64,000 nucleotides of DNA, taken from Balanoglossus misakiensis. Lineage: Eukaryota; Hemichordata. The notes beneath the pieces are model-generated. The model was not told the origin of the DNA. It ran no database searches and worked only from the letters and a program-made list of their open reading frames with translations. Where the stretch lies: NCBI GenBank assembly GCA_040954595.2, contig JBECUI020000026.1:186001-250000 (forward strand). Reading direction: 5' to 3'. Shown piece by piece: positions 57,444 through 64,000 of this stretch. How positions within the stretch are numbered: position 1 is the first letter of the stretch; every line of letters starts with the position of its first letter. Made by a program: the position numbers and the translations under genes.

Positions 57444-57971
57444 CTACAGAAGAGTTGGACGTCGTTTTCTGAAAGCAAGTGTCACAATCACTCTCCCACT
57501 TTGAAATGGTACTTTGCGACCCGTTTCGTCTCTTATGTAGATTTCTACAGTGTCAAATTCGCGAGTTTTCATGGGCACAAAGTACGGCGTCTGGAAGGTC
57601 TTGTCGATGATGCTGCCATACGTTCCGTTGGTGTTGATGACTCTTAAAAGGGGAGCGTGTGTGTCGCCCACCAACTGGTCGTCTACTATGTCGCAGTAGA
57701 CGTACAAAAATGGGATACGATTCACATTTGACATGACAGCAGGCATCCTCCCGGCGCTATTAGAGGGGTCGTAAGTCGGAGGAGGAGGAGTGCTGTCTGC
57801 CACCTTGGGCCAAGAGAAGGGATAATGGATTTCCATCAGAGCCACTTCCCAATCACCCTCGAGTGAAATGCGTTTGGGTAATTTCACGGTGTAGTTGGTG
57901 AGCACATTGTCGGGAAAGTGATCCATGGACGCGTTACTTGGAAGTGTCAGGAAGAAAGGGTGTGAAGCCAT
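57444..57971 (-). CDS. Minor capsid protein, penton-like single jelly-roll
   Basis: A 175-residue protein beginning MASHPFFLTLPSNASMDHF, a start shared with the minor capsid proteins of animal Polintons. It is beta-rich throughout and of the right size for a single jelly-roll penton. Residues 62-67 are PPPPTY, which contains a PPxY motif in an exposed-looking Pro/Ser loop. PPxY motifs recruit WW-domain proteins, for example Nedd4-type ligases, in adenoviruses and retroviruses. This is the first gene of a block with a TATA-like box 55 bp upstream (58018-58026). No disruption was seen. Confidence 0.88.
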   Translation of the reverse strand: MASHPFFLTLPSNASMDHFPDNVLTNYTVKLPKRISLEGDWEVALMEIHYPFSWPKVADSTPPPPTYDPSNSAGRMPAVMSNVNRIPFLYVYCDIVDDQLVGDTHAPLLRVINTNGTYGSIIDKTFQTPYFVPMKTREFDTVEIYIRDETGRKVPFQSGRVIVTLAFRKRRPTLL

Positions 57972-58017
57972 GTTGAACGTCGGAATGGCACTGACAATAC
58001 TTACATGTCATCAGTCC

Positions 58018-58026
58018 CTCTTATAC
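58018..58026 (-). promoter_or_regulatory. TATA-like box of the capsid gene block
   Basis: gtataagag on the minus strand, 55 bp before the penton ATG. The same nine bases occur at 61506-61514. A consensus splice-donor sequence (gtaagtat, 57997-58004) follows about 15 bp later, in what would be the leader. Whether it is used is unknown. Confidence 0.55.
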
Positions 58027-59133
58027 TTTGGCTATGTCTGTCACCCAACTGTTAAATTTCGATGGCCAGCCAAACCACTTGACCAGGTATTCCGTCTTTC
58101 CCTTTCTCTTTCTTTTCTTGAGCACCTTTTCCACTCGAAAGACATCATCTTTCTTGTCCACCCGTTGCAATTCTTGCTCATAGAATGTGCCTTCTAACTC
58201 TTCACCGTCATAATCTGTCAACTTGTACAGAGGCGGTCTATCTGTGATCCTCTGAGCAACTGTGAAGATTTCTTCCGTCCAATTAGGTAAGTAGCCCTTC
58301 TTGAACATGCGTCTTGCTTTACTGATTCGCACTCGATCGCCAACGTTGTACTTGAATTTCACCACTTTTCCTTCAAAGTCACCGTAAAGAGTGTCCCACA
58401 CGTCTTGATCGTTCGTCTTGTTGACAGAAGAGGGTTTTCTCTTGATACTGCGGTGCCAAGTGTTGTTGTACGACAGCATCAACTGAGGAAGTATTGGCAA
58501 GTAGCTCAAAGTGTTGTTTCTGGTGAAATACTTCCACATCTTTGTTTTCAACGTGCGATTGAAACGCTCCACGACCGAGGCTTTGGTTTCATTGCCAGTG
58601 GTGAAAAAGTGAATACCCTCCTTCTTCAGAAATTGTTGAAACAAGTGGTTGACAAACTCTTTTCCTTGATCTGTTTGCAGTTTGTCTGGTTTTCGCCCAT
58701 CTTCCAATATCTGCTGGAAAGCAGATACCAGTGTGATTCCTCTTTTGTCTTTCAGAGGGATGGCCCAGGCATATTTAGAAAGGATGTCAATGCAGGTCAG
58801 TATGTATCTGTACCCACTGTTGTATTTTGACAGTGAGCTCACATCTGCCAAATCCGCCTGCCACTGCTGATCCATGCCGCCCACGATGACCCTGCCTCTA
58901 GGAAACTTCCACCTCACAGGTTTGTGGAGTGTGTACGTGTCTTGCTGCTGCATCCATTCCCTCACTTGCTGCCGTGTGGCCTTGATTCCTCTTTCCCTTA
59001 CAGCACGGTAAACAGCATCGATTCCTCCAAAACTTGCGGAATGACTTGGATCGTAATACACCTGACTCAGGTGCTGGTCCAGGTCCATCGATTTGGTCAT
59101 GTTGGACGACAATAGAACCAGCACAACATGCAC
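58021..59133 (-). CDS. Polinton integrase with C-terminal chromodomain (INT)
   Basis: 370 residues. A catalytic core of the retroviral/DDE superfamily has D94 (WQADLADVS), D155 (LQTDQGKEF) and E189 (KASVVERFNRTLK). A C-terminal chromodomain spans residues 331-367 (FRVEKVLKKRK, EYLVKWFGWPSKFNSW). The enzyme inserts the element into host DNA; the chromodomain would bind methylated histone tails and guide targeting (family knowledge). Alternative starts are MTKSMDLDQ at 59100 and M at 59085. The stop at 58021 lies within the TATA region of the downstream capsid block. Intact. Confidence 0.93.
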   Translation of the reverse strand: MHVVLVLLSSNMTKSMDLDQHLSQVYYDPSHSASFGGIDAVYRAVRERGIKATRQQVREWMQQQDTYTLHKPVRWKFPRGRVIVGGMDQQWQADLADVSSLSKYNSGYRYILTCIDILSKYAWAIPLKDKRGITLVSAFQQILEDGRKPDKLQTDQGKEFVNHLFQQFLKKEGIHFFTTGNETKASVVERFNRTLKTKMWKYFTRNNTLSYLPILPQLMLSYNNTWHRSIKRKPSSVNKTNDQDVWDTLYGDFEGKVVKFKYNVGDRVRISKARRMFKKGYLPNWTEEIFTVAQRITDRPPLYKLTDYDGEELEGTFYEQELQRVDKKDDVFRVEKVLKKRKRKGKTEYLVKWFGWPSKFNSWVTDIAKV

Positions 59134-59243
59134 AGAGGCACCTCACACGTTTAAGAATGTCACGCAGGGAAACAGAGGGTGGACAACACTCCATGACAGT
59201 AGCCAGTTTGAGAATGGTCGTCGTTTTGAAGTGCAGATTTCTT

Positions 59244-60023
59244 TTAAAACTGAACCCAACTCTTTGGGCGATGCCTAGGTTTCACGGGGGTTGAAATGAC
59301 TTTCTTTCGTTTGATGGGGAGCTGCTTCACATTTTCATCGTCAAATTCATCGTCATCACTGACTGCGTGACCCAGTGGTTTCGTCGCTTTCGCTGACTGC
59401 ATAAATTTCCACCTGTCTGCATTACCCACCAGATCTTGTGGTACGTTCATTGCCGAGAGCACTTGTGAAAACTGTTGCCATCCCGTAGGCGTGAAGGTTT
59501 TCCTTCTCCGCAACACGTCATTCACAAGGTCGACCATGTGTGTACCTGCCAAGGGATTTCCATCGTAGGTGAGTTCTCCTTTCTCATTCCAGGCAACAGC
59601 TTTGTGTTGCTTGATTTTTTGGAGAATCAGTTTCGCTTTCTTCTGGAGTGACTTTGGTACACTTTCAACCACGTCCCGTTCTACACTATCCATAGGAATT
59701 TCACTGTCTTGTTGTCCTTTCTCAGTCTGACCCGTACTGTCTTCCGATGATGTGGACGATATGGTGGCATTGGGGACAATACTGATTTTGACAGGTTCCT
59801 TCCTTTTGTCGCTGTAAGCTCTGTACTGTTGAAGAGTTTGCTGGTATAGTTTAGCTTTTTCATCCTCCGGTATGTCAGTTCGGTCTAAGACCTGCTGCAT
59901 TTCTTTGTCTAGTGATGTCAACATTTTGGTGACAGGATTAATCACCTGATTCTGTTGCGACTGAATTGTGTCTAGTAATTCCTGTGGCACCAGGGCCATC
60001 TTTTTGACGTGTTGCATGGACAT
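59244..60023 (-). CDS. Conserved Polinton protein of unknown function, 259 aa
   Basis: The N-terminal third is helical and charged (LDKEMQQVLDRTDIPEDEKA, LYQQTLQQYRAY), as in the uncharacterised protein that accompanies integrase in many animal Polintons. The middle is Ser/Thr/Glu-rich and probably disordered. A second ordered region lies at about residues 120-205 (TYDGNPLAGTHMVDLVNDVL). The C-terminus has an acidic cluster (DDDEFDDEN) followed by a basic nuclear-localisation-like stretch (PIKRKKVISTPVKPRHRPK). It starts 8 nt after the stop of the gene before it. Function unknown; a core or scaffold protein is possible. Confidence 0.75.
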   Translation of the reverse strand: MSMQHVKKMALVPQELLDTIQSQQNQVINPVTKMLTSLDKEMQQVLDRTDIPEDEKAKLYQQTLQQYRAYSDKRKEPVKISIVPNATISSTSSEDSTGQTEKGQQDSEIPMDSVERDVVESVPKSLQKKAKLILQKIKQHKAVAWNEKGELTYDGNPLAGTHMVDLVNDVLRRRKTFTPTGWQQFSQVLSAMNVPQDLVGNADRWKFMQSAKATKPLGHAVSDDDEFDDENVKQLPIKRKKVISTPVKPRHRPKSWVQF

Positions 60024-60031
60024 CTTGACAT

Positions 60032-60358
60032 CTATTTAAACAGGAGACTTCCCAAGGCAGACAGCACCGGTCCCAAGATGGCAGTGATGAATCCTCCCTT
60101 TTGAACAAGTAATTTTTTCTTCTTTGAAATCGGCACTTTTCTGTTGGCCAAAGTGCGAAGTTGATGTTTGTATTTGCCCAGTTTATTTCTTTGGCCAGAG
60201 GACAGAGGCACGCTTCCTTTCAAGATATTCAAACAACACTCGCTGATACAATGAATCAGGTCAGCACTGGCTCCTTCCACAATTCCCCTCTGTTGTTTGG
60301 AATTTCCTTTGCCTAACACGGAAAGGTAATGAGCGTGCTTTCTCATTCGCTGAGACAT
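60032..60358 (-). CDS. Small conserved Polinton protein with hydrophobic C-terminus
   Basis: 108 residues. The N-terminal two thirds are basic with conserved-looking helices (SADLIHCISECCLNILKGSV, LSSGQRNKLGKYKHQLR). A run KKKKLLVQKGG then leads to a hydrophobic tail (FITAILGPVLSALGSLLF) that could be a membrane anchor or membrane-active peptide. Proteins of this layout sit next to the ATPase in many animal Polintons; their role is not established. A TATATA box (60408-60413) lies 55 bp upstream, inside the 3' end of the ATPase gene. Confidence 0.75.
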   Translation of the reverse strand: MSQRMRKHAHYLSVLGKGNSKQQRGIVEGASADLIHCISECCLNILKGSVPLSSGQRNKLGKYKHQLRTLANRKVPISKKKKLLVQKGGFITAILGPVLSALGSLLFK

Positions 60359-60393
60359 GGTGAAATGATGAGACTTGATGCTGCCACACTCCT

Positions 60394-61038
60394 TTATGTT
60401 TTTCTGATATATACGAATGGAGTCTCTCCGGGGAAAACGTTGGTGCGGAGACGAAGGACTTCCGGTGTGTTAGGCTTCAGGTCAATAAAGAGGTATCCGT
60501 AGGATTCACGAGTAGCATCGATGAAAGATTCCTGGACAAATCGAGTATGTCCTGGATACATCTGTTTGGCAAGGTGAGTAATTTGTGAACCATCTCTTGG
60601 ATTTTTAAACAAGACCAAATAATGGGAATTTAAACTGATGGTGCGGATTTCTCTACCTCGATGGAATGCATTTTGTAGGATGAGTATCACAGAGAGGTTA
60701 CGGTGGTGAGAACCTTTGGTAAAGAGATCACTGATGGCTTTGTTATTTCCACTCTCTGTCATCAGATCATCTATAATCAGCAAGTTAGCACGGTGCGAAG
60801 AGATCATACTGTCCAAATCTGTAGAAATGCCATCAACAAAACGGATGCTTGGAATCAGAGATTTCAACTCAGTATAGGCTGGTTGATACTCCCCATAGCA
60901 CCAAACGATGTTTTCCGGTGGGGGAAATATCATAGTTTCCCTTTTCGTCAGTAACCTTTTCACAAACTGCGTTTTGCCTGATTGAGTAGGCCCACATATC
61001 AGGGCAGTGAAGGGGTGCTGCCATCTTATGTCCATCAT
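60394..61038 (-). CDS. Genome-packaging ATPase, FtsK/HerA type (ATP)
   Basis: 214 residues. Walker A is GPTQSGKT at residues 16-23 and Walker B is LLIIDD at 86-91. These are followed by a region with QNAFHRGREIRTISLNSHYL containing the conserved Gln/Asn and Arg positions of the A32-like branch. The length is normal for Polinton packaging ATPases. It would pump DNA into preformed capsids. The start is at two consecutive ATG codons, 26 nt after the zinc-finger gene. Intact. Confidence 0.93.
   Translation of the reverse strand: MMDIRWQHPFTALICGPTQSGKTQFVKRLLTKRETMIFPPPENIVWCYGEYQPAYTELKSLIPSIRFVDGISTDLDSMISSHRANLLIIDDLMTESGNNKAISDLFTKGSHHRNLSVILILQNAFHRGREIRTISLNSHYLVLFKNPRDGSQITHLAKQMYPGHTRFVQESFIDATRESYGYLFIDLKPNTPEVLRLRTNVFPGETPFVYIRKT
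60408..60413 (-). promoter_or_regulatory. TATA-like box before the small hydrophobic-tail gene
   Basis: tatata on the minus strand (context cgtatatatcag), 55 bp before the ATG at 60358. This is the same distance as for the capsid block. It overlaps the end of the ATPase coding region. Confidence 0.45.
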
Positions 61039-61064
61039 GTGCTGCTGTTACTAGCTGTCTCTTT

Positions 61065-61280
61065 CTATAGACGTGGTCGATCTTGTTTGTACAAGGCAGT
61101 GATGATTCTGACCAAGTCACGAATCAGTCGATGAGAATTGGATACTTCAGCTGATTTCAAAAATTGATGTCTTATTTCTTTATCTTCGATATTGTGCACC
61201 TGAACCAGGTGATTGGCAAGCCTCGATAGATGTTTGGCACGACAACCGGGATAGGGGCAATTTTTACGCACACTTGGCAT
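61065..61280 (-). CDS. Small C2H2 zinc-finger protein
   Basis: 71 residues from MPSVRKNCPYPG. One zinc finger: C8, C13, H24 and H29 (NCPYPGCRAKHLSRLANHLV). It is followed by a helical tail (RLIRDLVRIITALYK). A longer frame upstream would include poly-Lys encoded by a 32-nt homopolymer and is not credible as the start. It lies directly upstream of the ATPase and is probably co-transcribed. A DNA-binding or regulatory role is inferred from the finger only. Confidence 0.7.
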   Translation of the reverse strand: MPSVRKNCPYPGCRAKHLSRLANHLVQVHNIEDKEIRHQFLKSAEVSNSHRLIRDLVRIITALYKQDRPRL

Positions 61281-61286
61281 AACGTC

Positions 61287-61288
<2 letters not shown>

Positions 61289-61320
<32 letters not shown>
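61289..61320. repeat. T32 homopolymer (A32 on the coding strand)
   Basis: Thirty-two consecutive T directly before the zinc-finger ATG region. On the transcribed strand this is an A-run in the leader, 9 nt before the ATG. A frame from an upstream ATG (61471), 35 nt after the TATA-like box, runs through it as poly-Lys into another frame. Confidence 0.9.
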
Positions 61321-61505
61321 CTAGTCTCTTGTCTTCTTTCTCCTTGCCTTGATAGTCTTGTAGACAATATGGGGGAGTGAACCTAAATACAAGTAAAACA
61401 GTACTTTTGAAAAGAGGTGGTTTGTGACAATCCACTGCAGTGCTGAGTGCTGTTTGCAGGATGACACCCATGGTAGAAACTGAATAAGTCAGTGACTGTC
61501 AGGAA

Positions 61506-61514
61506 CTCTTATAC
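61506..61514 (-). promoter_or_regulatory. TATA-like box of the zinc-finger/ATPase block
   Basis: gtataagag on the minus strand, identical over nine bases to the box before the capsid block (58018-58026). In both cases a ctga.gac-like word follows within 15 bp. The first ATG downstream is at 61471, and the zinc-finger ATG follows at 61280. Confidence 0.55.
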
Positions 61515-62006
61515 ATCAGATCACTTTTGGAAGAGGGGGCCACCATTTTGACATGAGGGGCACAGGGGCCTGAACGGTTTTTTCATTCAATACGTCTCTT
61601 TGTGAAATAATAGAGTTGTTTGTGGCCCTTCGGGCAAAGGGGCCTTAAATAGGACCTATGGGGCAAACCTCTCATGACCATTCATCCAAACATTCATCCA
61701 ATCAAAACATAATTTTAAAGGACCAGTTCATTTCATTTTAAAATTTACCCAAGGTACTTTTTTTTTCTTTCTCGCCAATGACCGAGGGATCTTTAATAAA
61801 CATTTAATAAAATACAACAAGTCAAATAACAAACAATCTTAACATGAAAACCAAAACTCATGTGAAAGATGTATGAACTCTGTTTCATCTTCCAAATTAG
61901 AATATATAAATTGTACTGAACTCTGTTTCATCTTCAAAATTAGAATATATAATTATTGTACAAATAACAAATTGAAAATTCACCGGGCATAAAGTTGTTT
62001 GTTTTG
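61515..62006. other. Intergenic region downstream of the polymerase gene
   Basis: No gene. AT-rich from about 61690. A 43-bp direct repeat (ctctgtttcatcttc followed by attagaatatata) occurs at 61875-61908 and 61918-61951. This is the 3' flank of the polymerase gene and the upstream flank of the zinc-finger/ATPase block. Confidence 0.7.
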
Positions 62007-62012
62007 TTTAAT
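62007..62012 (-). terminator. Possible polyadenylation signal of the polymerase gene
   Basis: ATTAAA on the minus strand, 8 bp after the stop codon at 62020. Confidence 0.4.
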
Positions 62013-62019
62013 TTGCTGC

Positions 62020-64000
62020 TTACAATTCCAGCGGTACAGTGGACACTCCATCGGCTAGCACTTTTCGTTTGATGTAGAGGTAGCTGAATCCACACTTGAG
62101 TTGACGATATGTATAGAGGTGGAGTCCATGCAACCGAAATCCTCTGTTGACGACACTCTTCGGACTTTTTGACTGCAGGACATCCAGATACATTTCTTTG
62201 GTGACGAGGTTAGTTTTCTTGTTGACGCCCTTGCATGAAAACTTATCCCCACTGTCGCCACCAAAACAGTAGTAACATTTACTGTTGAGCGCCACAATAC
62301 CATCACCTTCCCACTCCACCTTAAACAGACCAGGGGTTCTCTTGTCATGTTGATAATGATCGGGTCGTGGAAACCACAAGTGCTTCTCGGCATTATACAC
62401 TTGTTTCAACTCAGGTTTGACCATCTCCTCCAAACTTTCAGCAGCAATGGCGATATATGCAGAGTCCGTGTCCATCTCAACATACTGAAAGTCAGACCTG
62501 TTGAAGAATCTGCACATAAAATCGTAGTAGAACTCGAGCATTCGCAGTTTTGCATACTGATAGACAAAGAGTCCTATCTGCATGGGCTGGTCGATGACGA
62601 TTCTACGTTTGGTGGATGACACTTCATAGGTGTCACTGGACAAGTCGGTGAGTCTTCTGAAGTGTGGAGAGTTGACGAGCTTGCTTGCCTCGGCCAAACC
62701 ACATATCTTCACATCAAGGTGTTTCTCCTTATTCATTAACGTTTTTCCATAGGCACTGTTGCCAAGAAGCTTCATCGTGTCCCCTAAAACAGATTTGGTG
62801 GCATCTGCATCACCTTGTCTTCGAGCATCTGACACTTGCTCTCCAAATCGACGGAAACAAGCTTTTGGTGTGAACTCAAGCACCTGGTGGACTTTTTTCA
62901 CCACAAGACCATGCTCCATGTACCACTTTAAAAGTGGCGTAATGATGAGGAGCCTTTCACCGTGGAGACTGCTGATCAGAGAACGACGAGGACTTCGCAG
63001 TTGGTCCCGCTCAGCTGCAAACATAAACATATGTTCACCGATATCTGACCTTGAAATTAGCGTATTCTTGAAGATGGGGCACATCTCGGAAAAATGCTCC
63101 CTCAGATGTTCAGGTACTTCGAGATCGCATTCCACCATACCAAACAGTTCACCATCCTGGACAGCGTCGATGATATGTTCTTCTGTCACCGAGTAGCACC
63201 TGTCGAAGCATCTGTTGTTTCTTTGGCGTCTGAAACTTCTCAGTTCCGCGTCTGTCTTTCGCATAGCGCGGTATTGACACTCCCAGATGGTAACAAGGTT
63301 GAAACCCATCTCTCGAATATAGTTCTCATTCTTCTGAGTCTCTCTTCTCAGTTCCTGCAAAGACTTTCCTCGTACTTCATTACACTCTCTGTCTCGGTTC
63401 AGTTCACAGTCGTGTCCATGCCAGTAACAGCCGTGAAACTGGTATACAGTGTTAGTTGACTCGCAAAATCCATCCACGGGTAGATGACGACCACCAAGAC
63501 GTCTTTCTCGTCCATTCCCTTTGTGTCGGATGATAAGGTTGTCTTTGTCTGCTACAAAGTCGAGCCACTCAGTGGCCATAGGTTCGGATATGGTCCGTTT
63601 GAAACCTTCCTCAGCTTTTCTGCGAACGTAGTATCCGGTTGGCATGTCCTGCATGAGGGCCCAAAGGTAGAGTGCATTGGCATCATATCCGACGACACGT
63701 CTGCAAGTTTTATTATTTCTGATGTAGGTTTTACCCGCTTCGTGGTACCGATGGAAAATAATGCTTGGGCCTCCAATGATGTTGGACTTGAAGGTCTCGT
63801 ACAAGTCCTTGTCGCGTTCATTGATAAGACTGAAGGAAACGTCGGCAGGCAGTTGTTTGAACAAATAGCGCATTGTTATGCCCGGTAAAGAGATGGCATC
63901 TTTAAAGGGATCCACTCTTCTCTCGCGATAAAACTGATACATGTTGTTGATGGCATCTAGAAATGGCTGCACGTCGGCATTGTTGTACCATGTCAGGAAA
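62020..64000 (-). CDS. Protein-primed family B DNA polymerase, 5' part outside window
   Basis: The frame is open to the window edge, so the N-terminal exonuclease region is not seen. Numbering from 63972, motif A is YDANALY (96-102), motif B is KLLGNSAYG (401-409), motif C is MDTDS (500-504), and the later KCYY motif is at 566-569. A conserved Cys/His-rich insertion (DGFCESTNTVYQFHGCYWHG, 167-186) lies between motifs A and B, as in other Polinton polymerases. Catalytic Asp residues are present, and no frameshift was found in 660 visible codons. It replicates the element, presumably with a terminal protein as primer (family knowledge). This is the rightmost gene in the window, and the element continues beyond. 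Confidence 0.95.
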   Translation of the reverse strand, partial: FLTWYNNADVQPFLDAINNMYQFYRERRVDPFKDAISLPGITMRYLFKQLPADVSFSLINERDKDLYETFKSNIIGGPSIIFHRYHEAGKTYIRNNKTCRRVVGYDANALYLWALMQDMPTGYYVRRKAEEGFKRTISEPMATEWLDFVADKDNLIIRHKGNGRERRLGGRHLPVDGFCESTNTVYQFHGCYWHGHDCELNRDRECNEVRGKSLQELRRETQKNENYIREMGFNLVTIWECQYRAMRKTDAELRSFRRQRNNRCFDRCYSVTEEHIIDAVQDGELFGMVECDLEVPEHLREHFSEMCPIFKNTLISRSDIGEHMFMFAAERDQLRSPRRSLISSLHGERLLIITPLLKWYMEHGLVVKKVHQVLEFTPKACFRRFGEQVSDARRQGDADATKSVLGDTMKLLGNSAYGKTLMNKEKHLDVKICGLAEASKLVNSPHFRRLTDLSSDTYEVSSTKRRIVIDQPMQIGLFVYQYAKLRMLEFYYDFMCRFFNRSDFQYVEMDTDSAYIAIAAESLEEMVKPELKQVYNAEKHLWFPRPDHYQHDKRTPGLFKVEWEGDGIVALNSKCYYCFGGDSGDKFSCKGVNKKTNLVTKEMYLDVLQSKSPKSVVNRGFRLHGLHLYTYRQLKCGFSYLYIKRKVLADGVSTVPLEL

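Larger units (their letters stand above)
53700..64000. mobile_element. Polinton/Maverick (adintovirus-like) element, right end outside window
   Basis: It contains the full Polinton gene set: protein-primed DNA polymerase B, retrovirus-like integrase with chromodomain, FtsK/HerA-type packaging ATPase, adenain-like protease, and major and minor capsid proteins. Several small conserved genes accompany them. Nearly all genes are intact and tightly spaced on the minus strand; two lie on the plus strand at the left. Terminal inverted repeats were not identified, so the left limit given is only the start of the first promoter. The presence of both capsid genes, the protease and the ATPase means the element has the parts for virions. 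Confidence 0.92.

Noticed and set aside
61172-61471. Separate 99-codon gene with poly-Lys
   Set aside because: The frame passes through the A32 run and overlaps the zinc-finger gene in another frame. It is more likely leader sequence, though its ATG is close to the TATA box.

Overview
This is a eukaryotic (animal) genomic window, strongly AT-rich on the left and richer in genes on the right. Nothing bacterial is visible. All recognisable proteins belong to mobile elements. The host species cannot be named. The Gmr1-like retrotransposon (integrase before reverse transcriptase) belongs to a lineage reported mainly from deuterostomes, so a marine invertebrate deuterostome or a basal chordate is a reasonable guess, no more.

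Layout. (1) 1-33275 is one giant tandem satellite with two related monomers: type A of 78 bp (1-20260, 20486-20680, 20910-23498) and type B of about 88 bp (20261-20485, 20681-20909, 23499-33275). B looks like A plus a 10-bp segment. Higher-order duplications of about 421, 440, 708, 887, 940, 4000 and 7052 bp are visible. (2) At about 33276 the array flips strand (type A inverted, to 33677). (3) 33678-36380 is a large imperfect foldback (inverted-repeat) sequence with smaller insertions in its right arm. (4) 36381-40217 is a diverged satellite block that flips strand again at an exact 62-bp palindrome (38098-38159). (5) 40218-46540 is non-coding, with several short palindromic or TIR-bearing elements. 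(6) 46541-46880 holds a CCAAT-containing tandem repeat. (7) 46895-51479 is a broken Gmr1-like Ty3/gypsy retrotransposon on the minus strand: LTR, tRNA-Pro-type primer site, gag with a SCAN-like capsid segment, protease, integrase, then reverse transcriptase cut short. (8) 53190-53521 is a long GGA polypurine tract. (9) 53700-64000 is most of a Polinton/Maverick (adintovirus-like) element that runs off the right edge.

The Polinton carries protein-primed family B DNA polymerase, zinc-finger protein, packaging ATPase, two small conserved proteins, chromodomain integrase, penton-like minor capsid protein, a pX/pVI-like core protein (frameshifted by a 20-bp insertion), double-jelly-roll major capsid protein and adenain-type protease, all on the minus strand and closely packed. 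Converging on them from the plus strand are two further genes. The first encodes a WW domain fused to a PC4-type single-strand DNA-binding domain. The second is a Cys/His protein of unknown function. A strong splice donor inside the first gene and a strong acceptor just before the first ATG of the second are in phase, so the WW part could be joined to either C-terminal half. The penton-like protein carries a PPxY motif, the usual ligand of WW domains. This WW/PC4/PPxY arrangement is the most interesting candidate for an undescribed system here.
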